DNA of 64,000 nucleotides from Kosakonia sacchari SP1 (GCF_000300455.3 NZ_CP007215.2:3844001-3908000); one strand, 5' to 3'. Positions 17,808 through 27,357 are shown, counted from the first letter of the stretch. Notes: a model not told the origin generated them from the letters alone. Translations and numbers: made by a program.

Positions 17808-18647
17808 TTAACGGTGTTCAAGCTCATCCAGTTCATCGTACAGCGAAGCGATGTGGTGAATTCGCTGGCGCCCTTCGCTCAGCGCGGTGTGCAGCACGGC
17901 ATTGGACAACAAATTAACCAGGCTCATGGCGCTGCTGTAGCTGTCGAACGCGGAGACGCTCTCCAGCGGCAAACCGATGTGCCAGCGGCACAGCGGCTTA
18001 ATGCTGGCCGCCTGCGGTTCACTGATTGCCAGCAGCGGAATACCCTGCTGATGCAACACGTCCAGCAGCGGGCGCACTACGCGCGGGCGGCGGCGAAAAG
18101 CCACCACCACCACCATATCGTTCGGGGTGATGTCGACCACTTCTTCCGCCAGCGTCTGTCCCGGCTGCGGCATCAGCAGCACCTGACCACGGCTTTGCAG
18201 CAGTTGCTGGCGCAGATGTAGCGCCACGGGGGCGCTATTACGCAGGCCCAAAATAAAAACCCGCTTCGCCGTGTTGAGTGCGGTGACGATGTCGGCGAAT
18301 TGCCCGGCATCCAGCGTATTGACCCACAGCGTCAGGTTCGCCATCTCCTGCTTGTAATGGCGCGCCAGCAGTGTGTTGCCCTGCACCGCGTCGCGGTTCT
18401 CGGTCAGCGGCATACCGCTCTGGCGCAGCGTGCGCAGTTCATCGCGCATCTCTTTGAAACGATCGTAGCCCAGGCGCTTAAACAAACGGCTGACGGTCGC
18501 TTTTGATACCCCGCTCAAACGCGCCAGTTCGGCGCTGTTGTAGCTCACCAGATCGTCGAAATGATCAATGATAAACGAGGCAACTCGTTGTTCTTGTGGG
18601 GATAGCTCGTCAAAGCTCGCCCGTAAACGCTCATCCAGCTGCTGCAT
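17808..18647 (-). CDS. hpxU: RpiR-family regulator HpxU
   Basis: Repressor of 279 residues with an N-terminal RpiR helix-turn-helix (about residues 1-77; SGVSKATVSRLFKRLGY) and a C-terminal SIS domain (about 125-260) for a small ligand. In Klebsiella, HpxU represses the flanking allantoate and oxamate genes. Here it lies between hpxJK and the divergent hpxWXYZ, matching that arrangement. A GCAGGAGAAGC ribosome-binding region precedes the ATG. A TGTTTCA...TGAAACA dyad in the shared promoter region is the likely operator. The inducer is unknown. Confidence 0.88.
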   Translation of the reverse strand: MQQLDERLRASFDELSPQEQRVASFIIDHFDDLVSYNSAELARLSGVSKATVSRLFKRLGYDRFKEMRDELRTLRQSGMPLTENRDAVQGNTLLARHYKQEMANLTLWVNTLDAGQFADIVTALNTAKRVFILGLRNSAPVALHLRQQLLQSRGQVLLMPQPGQTLAEEVVDITPNDMVVVVAFRRRPRVVRPLLDVLHQQGIPLLAISEPQAASIKPLCRWHIGLPLESVSAFDSYSSAMSLVNLLSNAVLHTALSEGRQRIHHIASLYDELDELEHR

Positions 18648-18665
18648 AGCTTCTCCTGCAACTTT

Positions 18666-18695
18666 TGTTTCAGGCTAAGCTGACACAGTGAAACA
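18666..18695. promoter_or_regulatory. Candidate HpxU operator between hpxU and hpxW
   Basis: TGTTTCA (18666-18672) and TGAAACA (18689-18695) form an inverted repeat spanning the divergent promoter region, just upstream of the sigma-54 promoter of hpxW and just upstream of hpxU. The same heptamer recurs in the hpxJ leader. The assignment to HpxU is inference. Confidence 0.55.
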
Positions 18696-18708
18696 CCTGC
18701 CGTCAATC

Positions 18709-18724
18709 TGGAACAGCTCTTGCT
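18709..18724 (+). promoter_or_regulatory. Sigma-54 promoter of hpxWXYZ
   Basis: TGGAAC-AGCTC-TTGCT keeps the essential GG and GC with ten bases between, and matches the consensus at all but two specified positions. The predicted start near 18735 gives a leader of about 30 bases before the hpxW ATG. Confidence 0.75.
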
Positions 18725-18765
18725 TAGTGTTCTGCACTTACCCGCAGAAAACAGGAAGCGTGACG

Positions 18766-20349
18766 ATGCAAAGTAATATGGCCCCCTCCGGCATGGCGGT
18801 GACACCGCACCATCTCGCCAGCGAATCGGCGTTGTCGGTGCTGCGCCACGGTGGCGACGCAATTGAAGCGATGGTAGCGGCAGCAGCAACCATTGCGGTG
18901 GCCTACCCGCACATGAACGGCATCGGCGGCGACGGCTTCTGGTTGATTGTGCCGCCAGAGGGCGAACCGCTCGCCATTGACGCCAGCGGTGCGGCCGGGC
19001 AACACGCAACATGCGAGTTTTACGCAGGCCACGCGAATATTCCCCATCGCGGGACGCTTGCCGCGCTAACCGTACCCGGCACGCTCAGCGGCTGGGATGA
19101 GGCGCTGAAGGTTTCTGCCGCGCTCGGTGGCGGGCAGCTTCCGCTCTCACGGTTACTGGCCGATGCGATTCGCTACGCCGCCGACGGCATTCCGGTCACC
19201 CAGTCGCAGGCCAGCGCCACGCAAAGTAAATATGCGGAACTGGTGGATATCCCTGGTTTTGCAGACACCTTTTTACCGCAAGGCAATGCCCCGCTGGCAG
19301 GCAGCCGTTTTTGTCAGCCGAAACTTGCCCGCACGCTGACCCAGCTTGCCACCGAAGGGCTGGAGAGTTTTTACCGTGGCCCGCTGGCGCAGTTGATCGC
19401 CAGCGAAATGCAGGCGTTGGGTTTACCCATAACCGCCCAGGATCTGGCGAACCATCGCGCCCAACGCCGCGTGCCGTTGAAGCTCAGCCATAGTCAGGGC
19501 GACATTTTCAATATGACACCGCCGACGCAGGGGCTGGTATCGCTGGCCATCCTCGGCATTACCGATCATCTGGAGATGGCGCAGGCCAGCGAAGTGCAGA
19601 CCATTCACCGCATTGTGGAAGCGACCAAGAAAGCCTTCGGCCTGCGCGATCGCTACATCACCGATCCGCGCCACGTCACGCTGCCAGTACAGAGCCTGCT
19701 GGAACAAGCGCCGCTGGAGCAACTGGCGGCCAGCATTGATGAGCAACGCGCCGCGCCCTGGGGTCAGGGGAAAGGGCCGGGCGATACCGTGTGGATGGGG
19801 GTTATCGATAAAAACGGGCTGGCGGTGTCGTTTATCCAGAGTATTTATCACGAATTTGGCAGCGGCGTGGTGCTGCCGGAAAGTGGCGTGCTGCTGCAAA
19901 ACCGTGGCGCGGCCTTTAGCCTTGATCCGGCGCATCTGCTGGCGCTGATGCCAGGTAAACAGCCGTTCCACACCTTAAACCCCGCCGCCGCGCGGCTGAA
20001 AGATGGGCGCACGCTGGTTTACGGCACCATGGGTGGCGACGGTCAGCCGCAAACGCAGGCCGCCATTTTTACCCGCCATGTAATGCAGGGCATGCCGTTG
20101 CAGGAGGCGGTTTGCGCCCCACGCTGGTTGCTGGGTCGCACATGGGGGCAGCTATCCGATAGCCTGAAACTGGAAGGACGCTTTAGCGAAGAGACATTCC
20201 AGGCGCTGCGGGCGTTGGGGCATGAGGTTGAGTGGTTGCCGGGAATGAGCGAAGCGACCGGTCACGCAGGGGCGATTGTGCGCCACACCAGCGGCATGCT
20301 GGAAGGGGCTTACGATCCGCGCAGTAATGGCAGCGCGGCGGGATTTTAA
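18766..20349 (+). CDS. hpxW: Oxamate amidohydrolase HpxW (GGT-family Ntn hydrolase)
   Basis: Gamma-glutamyltransferase-fold enzyme of 527 residues. Klebsiella HpxW hydrolyses oxamate to oxalate and ammonia, one late nitrogen-releasing step of purine breakdown. The proenzyme should cleave itself before Thr341 in GPGDTVWMG. The family segments FGSGVVLPESGVLLQNRG and YGTMGGDGQPQTQA follow. The start at 18766 is used because AGGAAG lies eight bases upstream; the ATG at 18688 would overlap the operator and promoter. No signal peptide is visible. It is the first gene of hpxWXYZ. Identity is supported by context; another GGT-like amidase role cannot be excluded by sequence. Confidence 0.86.
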   Translation: MQSNMAPSGMAVTPHHLASESALSVLRHGGDAIEAMVAAAATIAVAYPHMNGIGGDGFWLIVPPEGEPLAIDASGAAGQHATCEFYAGHANIPHRGTLAALTVPGTLSGWDEALKVSAALGGGQLPLSRLLADAIRYAADGIPVTQSQASATQSKYAELVDIPGFADTFLPQGNAPLAGSRFCQPKLARTLTQLATEGLESFYRGPLAQLIASEMQALGLPITAQDLANHRAQRRVPLKLSHSQGDIFNMTPPTQGLVSLAILGITDHLEMAQASEVQTIHRIVEATKKAFGLRDRYITDPRHVTLPVQSLLEQAPLEQLAASIDEQRAAPWGQGKGPGDTVWMGVIDKNGLAVSFIQSIYHEFGSGVVLPESGVLLQNRGAAFSLDPAHLLALMPGKQPFHTLNPAAARLKDGRTLVYGTMGGDGQPQTQAAIFTRHVMQGMPLQEAVCAPRWLLGRTWGQLSDSLKLEGRFSEETFQALRALGHEVEWLPGMSEATGHAGAIVRHTSGMLEGAYDPRSNGSAAGF

Positions 20350-20355
20350 GGGGCG

Positions 20356-20544
20356 ATGATGAATACACCATTTGACTGGCCGACCTATATCCGGCTGATG
20401 GAACAACTGCTTAATGTGCCGCTGGATAACGCACGCCGCGCCGAGCTGGAAATCCAGCTCGCCAGAATCGCCGCGATGGCGCAACCGCTAATGGCTTTTA
20501 CGCTGCCGCACCGCCAGGAAGGCGCAGGAGAGTACCGGTTATGA
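20356..20544 (+). CDS. hpxX: Small amidase-partner protein HpxX (AtzG-like, DUF4089)
   Basis: Only 62 residues and mostly helical by composition, with PFDWPTYIRLMEQLLNVPLD near the start. It resembles AtzG, a small subunit that stabilises the amidase AtzE much as GatC supports GatA. Here it overlaps the AtzE-like hpxY by four bases (ATGA) and starts six bases after hpxW, so a HpxX-HpxY complex is likely (inference). Two adjacent ATGs are possible starts; the first is used. Confidence 0.84.
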   Translation: MMNTPFDWPTYIRLMEQLLNVPLDNARRAELEIQLARIAAMAQPLMAFTLPHRQEGAGEYRL

Positions 20545-21917
20545 ATTTATCGATTGCTGATATTCAGCATGGCCTGCGGGAAAAAACCTTTAGCGCCAGT
20601 GAACTGGCGCAGCAGACGCTGGTGTGTATTGAGCGCGACAATCCGCGCATCAACGCCTTCACAACCATCACTGCCATGCGAATGCTGGCTGAGGCCGCGC
20701 AAATCGACCGGCAAATCGCGAAGGGCGAAGCATTGCCCGCGCTGGCAGGCGTACCCTATGCGGTGAAAAACCTGTTTGATATCGAAGGTGTCACCACGCT
20801 TGCCGGGGCGAAACTCTTCAGCCAGCAACCGCCCGCAACGGCCGATGCTTTTGCGCTTCGCCGGTTGACACGCGCGGGCGCGATGCTCGCTGGCGCGCTG
20901 AATATGGATGCCTACGCTTATGGTTTTACCACCGAAAATAGCCATTACGGCGCAACGCGCAACCCACGCGATCCGCAGCGTATCGCGGGCGGCTCGTCCG
21001 GCGGTTCGGCGGCGGCTGTCGCGGCGGGAATGGTCAATTTTTCGCTTGGCAGCGACACCAACGGTTCAATCCGCGTGCCCGCTTCGCTGTGCGGTATTAA
21101 CGGGCTGAAACCAACATTTGGCCGCCTGTCGCGCAGCGGTAGCCATCCGTTTGTCGCCAGCCTCGATCATATCGGCCCGCTGGCGCGTAGCGTTGAGGAT
21201 CTGACGCAGGTGTATGACGCTTTGCAGGGGCACGATCCCGAGGATCGCTGGCAATCGGATCGTGCCTGTGATGCGGCCTTGCCGCAGTTGCATGGGGAAA
21301 ACAGGCTGCGCTGCGCCGTGCTGGAGGGGTATTTCACAAGCTGGTGCGATGAGGATGCGCGCCAGGCCGTTGCCCGTGTGGCGCGAGCGCTGAATGCTGA
21401 CAATGCGATGACGCTGCCGGAAGCAGAACTGGCGCGAACGGCAGCCTTTTTGCTGTCGGCGGCGGAAGGCGGCAACCACTATTTACCCGCCCTGCGTACC
21501 GATGCCGATACGTTTGAACCCAACTCACGCGAACGCCTGCTGGCGGGCGCGATGACGCCCTCGGCCTGGTACACGCAGGCACAGCGCTTCCGCGCCTGGT
21601 TTCGCGACAAAACGCTGCCGCTTTTTGATAACGTTGATCTGCTGTTAGCCCCGGCAACACCCTGCTGTGCCACACCGATTGGCGCGCAGACCATGCACAT
21701 TAACGGCGTCGATTTACCCATAAAAGCGAGCATGGGGATGCTGACGCAGCCCATCTCCTTTCTTGGCTTGCCGGTGGTGACCGTGGCGCTGAAAACCGCC
21801 AGCGGTTTACCGATAGGCGTACAGATTATTGGCGCGCCCTGGCAGGAAGCGCGCTGTTTACAGGCCGCCTGGCGGCTGGAGCAGGCCGGTCTTCTTTTCC
21901 CACAGGATGCAGCATGA
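20541..21917 (+). CDS. hpxY: Amidase-signature hydrolase HpxY (AtzE-like)
   Basis: Amidase-signature enzyme of 458 residues with an intact Ser-cisSer-Lys triad: Lys76 (PYAVKNLFD), Ser152 (GGSSGGS) and Ser176 (SDTNGSIR), the last two 24 residues apart as usual. It most resembles AtzE and GatA. The exact substrate in purine breakdown is not established; a ureido or oxalurate-like amide would suit the pathway (inference). Its overlaps with hpxX and hpxZ (four bases each) show a coupled operon. Confidence 0.87.
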   Translation: MNLSIADIQHGLREKTFSASELAQQTLVCIERDNPRINAFTTITAMRMLAEAAQIDRQIAKGEALPALAGVPYAVKNLFDIEGVTTLAGAKLFSQQPPATADAFALRRLTRAGAMLAGALNMDAYAYGFTTENSHYGATRNPRDPQRIAGGSSGGSAAAVAAGMVNFSLGSDTNGSIRVPASLCGINGLKPTFGRLSRSGSHPFVASLDHIGPLARSVEDLTQVYDALQGHDPEDRWQSDRACDAALPQLHGENRLRCAVLEGYFTSWCDEDARQAVARVARALNADNAMTLPEAELARTAAFLLSAAEGGNHYLPALRTDADTFEPNSRERLLAGAMTPSAWYTQAQRFRAWFRDKTLPLFDNVDLLLAPATPCCATPIGAQTMHINGVDLPIKASMGMLTQPISFLGLPVVTVALKTASGLPIGVQIIGAPWQEARCLQAAWRLEQAGLLFPQDAA

Positions 21918-22297
21918 ACCGAGATAATGTTGATCGCCCGGCGATCCTCAATGAAGTGACCACCGCGTTTTACCGCTATGAGCAGGCGCTTATCAGCAAC
22001 GATATTGATGTGCTGGACGAGCTGTTCTGGGATGACTCACGCACTGTGCGTTACGGCGCGACCGAAAACCTGTACGGCATCGCCGCGATCCGAGATTTTC
22101 GCAACGCGCGCCCCTCAAGCGGGCTTGAGCGCGTGCTACGCAATACCACTATCACCACTTTTGGCGATGATATGGCGGTGGCGAGCACCGAGTTTACGCG
22201 GGAAAACAGTGAGAAAATTGGCCGCCAGATGCAGACCTGGGTGAAGTTCCCGTGGGGCTGGCGCATTGTGGCGGCGCATGTGAGTGTGATGGGGTAA
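21914..22297 (+). CDS. hpxZ: NTF2-like protein HpxZ (AtzH-like, DUF3225)
   Basis: A 127-residue SnoaL/NTF2-fold protein. The long amphipathic N-terminal helix (VTTAFYRYEQALISNDIDVL) and FWDDSRTVRYG are typical of the fold. The closest functional relative I can name is AtzH, a decarboxylating amidohydrolase of cyanuric-acid breakdown. Its role here is unproven; structures of Klebsiella HpxZ have been studied. It is the last gene of hpxWXYZ and is followed by a hairpin shared with the convergent cysH. Confidence 0.82.
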   Translation: MNRDNVDRPAILNEVTTAFYRYEQALISNDIDVLDELFWDDSRTVRYGATENLYGIAAIRDFRNARPSSGLERVLRNTTITTFGDDMAVASTEFTRENSEKIGRQMQTWVKFPWGWRIVAAHVSVMG

Positions 22298-22304
22298 CAA
22301 AAAA

Positions 22305-22324
22305 CCTCTCCGTCAAAGGAGAGG
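22305..22324 (-). terminator. Terminator between hpxZ and cysH
   Basis: CCTCTCC / GGAGAGG hairpin. Read on the minus strand it ends in a run of Ts, so it should terminate cysJIH. It may also stop hpxWXYZ. It marks the left junction between the hpx genes and the core block. Confidence 0.82.
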
Positions 22325-22331
22325 GAGAAAA

Positions 22332-23066
22332 TCAACCTTCGTGCAGCCCGCATTCGCGTTTCAGGCCGAAGAAGCGGGTCTCTTCTTCTGCCATGCCCGG
22401 TTCCCATTTGCGGGTGGTGTGCGTGTCGCCCACCGAAAGGTAGCCCTGATCCCACAGCGGGTGGTAATTCAGCCCGTGTTTTTGCAGGTACTGGTAAACC
22501 GTGCGGTTATCCCAGTCGATAATCGGCAACACTTTGAACACACCGCGCTGGATAGCCAGCACCGGCAATGTGGCGCGGCTGCCGGATTGCTCGCGGCGCA
22601 GCCCGGCAAACCAGGTTTTGGCGTTCAGTTCGGCCAGCGCGCGGTTCATCGGCTCGACTTTGTTGATGTGGTTATATTTTTCAATCCCTTCAACGCCCTG
22701 CTCCCACAGTTTTCCGTAGCGCGCTTCCTGCCAGGCCGGGCTTTGCTCGGCGCGGTAGATTTTCAGGTTCAGCTTGAGCTTGTCCGTTAGCTCGTCGATA
22801 AACTGGTAGGTTTCCGGGAACAGATAACCGGTATCGGTGAGGATCACCGGGATATCCGGGCGCACCTGGTTTACCAGATGCAGGCTCACCGCCGCCTGAA
22901 TGCCAAAGCTTGAGGAGAGCACATATTCACCCGGCAGGTTTTCCAGCGCCCAAGCGACACGCTCTTCAGCGCTGAGTTTCTCAAGCTGCGCGTTGGTTTC
23001 AGAAAGCTGCAGTATGCGGTCTACTTTGGGCAGCTCGTTTAGCGCGTTCAGATCGAGTACGGACAT
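22332..23066 (-). CDS. cysH: Phosphoadenylyl-sulfate (PAPS) reductase
   Basis: Reduces PAPS to sulfite with thioredoxin, the third step of assimilatory sulfate reduction. It has 244 residues, as in E. coli. Nucleotide-binding segments SSSFGIQAA and [11 protein letters not shown], the RREQSGSRA segment and the redox-active C-terminal ECGLHEG are present. The start at 23066 follows GAGAGG; an upstream in-frame Met has no homology. It is the third gene of cysJIH, separated from cysI by 54 bases that contain a hairpin. Confidence 0.97.
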   Translation of the reverse strand: MSVLDLNALNELPKVDRILQLSETNAQLEKLSAEERVAWALENLPGEYVLSSSFGIQAAVSLHLVNQVRPDIPVILTDTGYLFPETYQFIDELTDKLKLNLKIYRAEQSPAWQEARYGKLWEQGVEGIEKYNHINKVEPMNRALAELNAKTWFAGLRREQSGSRATLPVLAIQRGVFKVLPIIDWDNRTVYQYLQKHGLNYHPLWDQGYLSVGDTHTTRKWEPGMAEEETRFFGLKRECGLHEG

Positions 23067-23086
23067 ATTGACCTCTCTTATCACCT

Positions 23087-23110
23087 CTTCCTCCCCGGCC
23101 GGAGAGGAAG
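23087..23110. repeat. Hairpin between cysI and cysH
   Basis: CTTCCTC / GAGGAAG arms around a CCGGCCGG centre, in the only gap of the cysJIH operon. It is one of four related CCTCTCC-type hairpins in the window. Being inside an operon it is more likely an mRNA-stabilising element or attenuator than a full terminator. Confidence 0.6.
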
Positions 23111-23120
23111 GATTCAGGCG

Positions 23121-24833
23121 TTATTCCCAGAAATCCCGCGCCGGATCGAGCACCGGGCGGATAATTCCAGCGCGGATGGTGAAGTCGCCAAAACCTTCGC
23201 CCTCTTCACGCTCGTTCGCCCAGCGGGCGACCAGTTCATCGATAGCGCTCAGAATTTCGGGTTCAGTAATGTTTTCGCGGTACATGCGCGGAATGCGTGT
23301 GCCACTGCGATTACCGCCGATATGCAAGTTATAGCGTCCCGGCGCTTTGCCGACCAGGCCGATTTCCGCCAGCATCGCACGACCGCAGCCGTTCGGGCAG
23401 CCAGTCACACGCAGCACAATGTGGTCATCGCCCACGCCGTGTTTTTCCATCACCGCTTCGACTTTATCGACAAACGAAGGCAGGAAACGCTCAGCTTCCG
23501 CCATCGCCAGCGGGCAGGTCGGGAACGACACACAGGCCATTGAGTTTTCGCGCTGCGGTTTTACCGCGTCCATCAGCCCGTGGCTGCGCGCCAGTTTTTC
23601 GATCTTCGCTTTCTGACTTTCCGGCACACCGGCGATGATCAGGTTCTGGTTAGCGGTAATGCGGAACTCGCCTTTGTGGATCCTGGCAATTTCCAGCAAG
23701 CCGGTTTTCAGCGGACGGCCCGGGTAATCCAGAATACGGCCGTTTTCAATAAACAGCGTCAGGTGCCATTTATTGTCGATGCCTTTCACCCAACCGATGC
23801 GATCGCCACGACCGGTAAATTCGTACGGGCGGATCGGTTCAAATTTGATCCCGGCGCGGCGTTCAACTTCCGCTTTGAAGGTCTCAACGCCAACGCGCTC
23901 CAGCGTGTATTTGGTTTTGGCGTTTTTACGATCGGTGCGGTTGCCCCAGTCGCGCTGCGTCGTGACCACCGCTTCCGCGACCGCCAGCGTGTGTTCCAGC
24001 GGCAGATAACCGAATTCGCTCGCCGTGCGGGCGTACGTTTTCTTGTTGCCATGCTCGATAGACAGACCGCCGCCAACCAGCAGGTTAAAGCCCACCAGCT
24101 TGCCGTTTTCCGCAATCGCCACGAAGTTCATGTCGTTGGCGTGCAGATCAATGTCGTTCTGCGGCGGAATAACCACTGTGGTTTTAAACTTACGCGGCAA
24201 GTAAGTCTGGCCCAAGATCGGCTCTTCATCCGTGGTCGCCACTTTTTCCTGATCGAGCCAGATCTCGGCGTAAGCGCGCGTGCGCGGCAGCAGATGTTCA
24301 GAGATCTTTTTCGCCCACTCGTAGGCTTCAGCGTGCAGTTCAGATTCGTACGGGTTCGAAGTACAGAGCACGTTACGGTTCATGTCGTTGGCGGTCGCCA
24401 GCGCGTCCAGCCCAACAGAGTGCAGCATCTGGTGCGCCGGTTTCACATTTTTCTTCAAAATGCCGTGAAACTGGAACGTCTGACGGTTGGTCAGGCGGAT
24501 GCTGCCGTAAATGGTGTTGTCGTGGGCGAATTTATCAATCGCCTGCCACTGTTTAGTGGTGATGACGCCACCCGGCAAACGGCAACGCAGCATCATCGCG
24601 TGGCGCGGTTCCAGTTTCTGCTCGGCACGCTCGGCGCGGATATCGCGATCGTCTTGCTGATACATGCCGTGAAAACGGATCAGCAGAAAGTTGTCGCCGT
24701 TGAAGCCGCCGGTCAGACCGTCATGCAAATCTTCCGCAATCGTACCGCGCAGGTAGTTGCTTTCGCGTTTCATACGTTCGGCGTCGGTCAGTTTGCCTTC
24801 GACCACCAGTGGGCCGGGGTGTTTTTCGCTCAT
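23121..24833 (-). CDS. cysI: Sulfite reductase hemoprotein subunit
   Basis: Catalytic subunit (570 residues, identical in length to E. coli) that reduces sulfite to sulfide with six electrons, using coupled siroheme and a [4Fe-4S] cluster. The cluster and siroheme cysteines lie in [17 protein letters not shown] and [10 protein letters not shown]. Siroheme-binding segments such as [12 protein letters not shown] are in the N-terminal half. Its ATG abuts the cysJ stop. Part of the CysB-regulated cysJIH operon. Confidence 0.98.
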   Translation of the reverse strand: MSEKHPGPLVVEGKLTDAERMKRESNYLRGTIAEDLHDGLTGGFNGDNFLLIRFHGMYQQDDRDIRAERAEQKLEPRHAMMLRCRLPGGVITTKQWQAIDKFAHDNTIYGSIRLTNRQTFQFHGILKKNVKPAHQMLHSVGLDALATANDMNRNVLCTSNPYESELHAEAYEWAKKISEHLLPRTRAYAEIWLDQEKVATTDEEPILGQTYLPRKFKTTVVIPPQNDIDLHANDMNFVAIAENGKLVGFNLLVGGGLSIEHGNKKTYARTASEFGYLPLEHTLAVAEAVVTTQRDWGNRTDRKNAKTKYTLERVGVETFKAEVERRAGIKFEPIRPYEFTGRGDRIGWVKGIDNKWHLTLFIENGRILDYPGRPLKTGLLEIARIHKGEFRITANQNLIIAGVPESQKAKIEKLARSHGLMDAVKPQRENSMACVSFPTCPLAMAEAERFLPSFVDKVEAVMEKHGVGDDHIVLRVTGCPNGCGRAMLAEIGLVGKAPGRYNLHIGGNRSGTRIPRMYRENITEPEILSAIDELVARWANEREEGEGFGDFTIRAGIIRPVLDPARDFWE

Positions 24834-26638
24834 TAGTAGACATCTCGCTGATAACGGCGCTCAACGCGCAGCTCACTTAAAAATTCATCCGCCGCTTCGG
24901 TGTCCATGCCACCAAATTCGGCAATCACATCCAGTAAAACCTGCTCAACGTCTTTCGCCATGCGATTGGCGTCGCCGCAGACATAAATGTGCGCACCGTC
25001 GTTGATCCAGCGCCACAGTTCCGCGCCTTGCTCGCGCAGTTTGTCTTGTACGTAAACTTTTTCTTTTTGATCGCGGGACCAGGCCAAATCGATGCGGTTC
25101 AGCACGCCCTCTTTCACATAACGCTGCCACTCAACCTGGTAGAGGAAATCTTCGGTAAAGTGCGGATTGCCGAAGAACAGCCAGTTTTTGCCTGGCGCTT
25201 CATCGGCGGCGCGCTGTTGCATAAAGGCGCGGAACGGCGCGATACCGGTGCCCGGCCCAATCATGATCACCGGCGTTTGCGGATTCGTTGGCAGGCGGAA
25301 ATTATCGTTATGCTCGATAAATACGCGAACTTCGCCCTCTTCTTCTACGCGATCGGCGAGGAAGCTGGAGGCGCCGCCCGCACGGGCGCGGCCTTCGACG
25401 TCATAACGCACCACGCCGACGGTGATATGCACTTCGCTCTCTACTTCCGCCTGCGAAGAGGCAATCGAGTAAAGGCGCGGCGTCAGCGGGCGCAGCAGGC
25501 CAATCAGCGCATCCGCATCCAGCTGCGCCGGAGAGAAACGCACCATGTCGACAATCGGGGTGGTCGCGGCGTAGTGCTGCAACTGCGCTTTATCGCCGAC
25601 CAGCGGCAGCAACGATTCGCTACGCGTCAGGGTGGCGTAATTCTCCACGATATTGGCGGTGTTGACCGTCAATTCGTAATGCCATTGCAACGCTTCGGCG
25701 AGCGGCAGAGTTTTGCCATCGACCGTGACGGGCTCATCGCCTTTCAGCCACAGCAGCTCAACAAGCTCTTTGACTAACGCAGGATCGTTCTGATACCAGA
25801 CGCCGAGCGCATCGCCCGGCTGATAACGCAGACCGGAGTCGCCCAAATCGATTTCGATATGGCGCACATCTTTTTCTGAATCACGCCCGGTGATTTTCTG
25901 GTTAACCGACAGGCTTGCGCTAAGTGGTGCTTCTTTGGTGTACGGGCTGGAGAAAATTTCATTCACCGCACCACTGGCGGCGACAGCGGTTTGCGCAGGC
26001 GTAGAGGCTGGCGCACGGGCTTTCAGCACCTCAACCACACGGGCGCGCCATTCTGCTGCTGCGGCCTGGTATTCGACATCCGCATCGACGCGATCCAGCA
26101 GACGTTCAGCGCCCAGCTCCGCCAGCTTGCTGTCGAAATCTTTCCCGGCCTGGCAGAAAAATTCATACGAGGTGTCGCCCAGACCGAAGACCGCAAAGGC
26201 GGTGCCATCCAGTTTTGGCGCTTTTTTCGAGAACAGGAATTTATGCAGCGCAACGGCTTCTTCCGGTGCTTCCCCTTCACCCTGCGTAGAGGCAACGACG
26301 ATCAGCAGTTTCTCATTCGCTATCTGTTTGAATTTGTAGTCGCCCGCGTTGACCAGCGTGACATTGAGTTTCGCCGCCAATAAGTCATCGCGCAGTGCTT
26401 CGGCTACACGGCGGGCGTTACCGGTCTGCGAGGCAGAAATCAGCGTAATCGAGGAAGCTTCTGCTACCGGCGTCGCAGCGACCGTCGCGCCAGTTGGCTG
26501 CTGATTCAGCACGCCCCAGAAATAGCCGGAAACCCAGGCGAGCTGAGTGGGTGTTAAATCAGTGGTGGCCGCCTGGAGGCGAGCCAGTTGCTCCGGATTA
26601 AGCGGAAGCAACGCGGAAGGTGGGACCTGGGTCGTCAT
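24833..26638 (-). CDS. cysJ: Sulfite reductase flavoprotein subunit
   Basis: NADPH-dependent flavoprotein of 601 residues that feeds electrons to CysI. An N-terminal flavodoxin domain binds FMN ([18 protein letters not shown], about residues 65-200), and a ferredoxin-reductase module binds FAD and NADPH ([26 protein letters not shown]). The C-terminal ERRYQRDVY is typical. The start at 26638 ([11 protein letters not shown]) matches E. coli; the open frame extends upstream without homology. First gene of cysJIH. Confidence 0.97.
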   Translation of the reverse strand: MTTQVPPSALLPLNPEQLARLQAATTDLTPTQLAWVSGYFWGVLNQQPTGATVAATPVAEASSITLISASQTGNARRVAEALRDDLLAAKLNVTLVNAGDYKFKQIANEKLLIVVASTQGEGEAPEEAVALHKFLFSKKAPKLDGTAFAVFGLGDTSYEFFCQAGKDFDSKLAELGAERLLDRVDADVEYQAAAAEWRARVVEVLKARAPASTPAQTAVAASGAVNEIFSSPYTKEAPLSASLSVNQKITGRDSEKDVRHIEIDLGDSGLRYQPGDALGVWYQNDPALVKELVELLWLKGDEPVTVDGKTLPLAEALQWHYELTVNTANIVENYATLTRSESLLPLVGDKAQLQHYAATTPIVDMVRFSPAQLDADALIGLLRPLTPRLYSIASSQAEVESEVHITVGVVRYDVEGRARAGGASSFLADRVEEEGEVRVFIEHNDNFRLPTNPQTPVIMIGPGTGIAPFRAFMQQRAADEAPGKNWLFFGNPHFTEDFLYQVEWQRYVKEGVLNRIDLAWSRDQKEKVYVQDKLREQGAELWRWINDGAHIYVCGDANRMAKDVEQVLLDVIAEFGGMDTEAADEFLSELRVERRYQRDVY

Positions 26639-26994
26639 GCGTCGTATTGTTCCAGTAGCAATTCCCTTTCGTCTTTCGCGCAGCTTGTGAACGCGCCAAT
26701 GCCGCGAAATCCATGGGGATATAATTTTAAAAAAGTGAAGTGAAACTAAGGTTAACGGTGGGGATAATAACAATTAAAGAAAGGTTGGAAATAATAAATA
26801 ACCAAAAGAACTAACCTGTTTTAGTTATAGTTGTTAACACTAAAACAGGTTAAATAACTCGTTGAATTATATTCACAAAATGAATGTGTTGCGGTTCAGC
26901 TTAAGCCGTAACCGCTTTTAGTGATTTTAATTAATGCTAAAAAAGGTCATTTCCGCTACCATGCGGCGGTTTTTTGTAAGCCTGAGAGTTCATT
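26639..26994. promoter_or_regulatory. cysJIH-queD divergent control region
   Basis: An AT-rich 356-base region carrying divergent promoters. CysB sites are expected on the cysJ side but I could not place them with confidence. The main visible structure is the long dyad at 26812-26852. Close to queD a short CCGC...GCGG hairpin followed by Ts (about 26955-26977) resembles a small terminator or leader hairpin. No gene is seen. Confidence 0.55.
26812..26852. promoter_or_regulatory. Long perfect dyad upstream of cysJ
   Basis: Arms TAACCTGTTTTAG (26812-26824) and CTAAAACAGGTTA (26840-26852) are perfectly complementary, and the next inner pair (T/A) also matches, leaving a 13-base centre. There is no T-run on either side. 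This fits a dimeric or tetrameric regulator site better than a terminator. The binding factor is unknown. Confidence 0.55.
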
Positions 26995-27357
26995 ATGTCG
27001 ACCACGTTGTTTAAAGATTTCACTTTCGAAGCCGCTCATCATCTGCCGCATGTCCCACAGGGGCACAAATGCGGTCGTCTGCATGGCCACTCGTTTATGG
27101 TGCGCCTGGAGATCACCGGCGAGGTGGATCCTTATACCGGCTGGATAATGGACTTCGCCGAGCTGAAAGCTGCGTTTAAGCCGCTTTACGAGCGCCTGGA
27201 TCACTACTATTTGAATGAGATCCCAGGGCTGGAAAACCCTACCAGTGAAGTGCTGGCGAAATGGATTTGGGATCAGATGAAACCGGTGGTGCCGCTGCTG
27301 AGCGCGGTGATGGTAAAAGAGACCTGCACGGCAGGCTGCGTTTATCGCGGCGAATAA
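26995..27357 (+). CDS. queD: 6-carboxy-5,6,7,8-tetrahydropterin synthase QueD
   Basis: Makes 6-carboxytetrahydropterin from dihydroneopterin triphosphate, the first committed step to queuosine. It has 120 residues, like E. coli QueD. Zinc-binding histidines lie at the FEAAHHLPH segment and in RLHGHSF (His30, His32), and Cys26 (GHKCGRLHG) is catalytic. The protein ends in [13 protein letters not shown]. It is divergent from cysJIH, with queE nearby, as in E. coli. Confidence 0.97.
   Translation: MSTTLFKDFTFEAAHHLPHVPQGHKCGRLHGHSFMVRLEITGEVDPYTGWIMDFAELKAAFKPLYERLDHYYLNEIPGLENPTSEVLAKWIWDQMKPVVPLLSAVMVKETCTAGCVYRGE

Noticed and set aside
23580-24836. 418-codon open frame on the plus strand
   Set aside because: It is fully antisense to cysI, which has complete family motifs. 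Long antisense frames are common opposite GC-rich conserved genes, and the translation has no recognisable domain.
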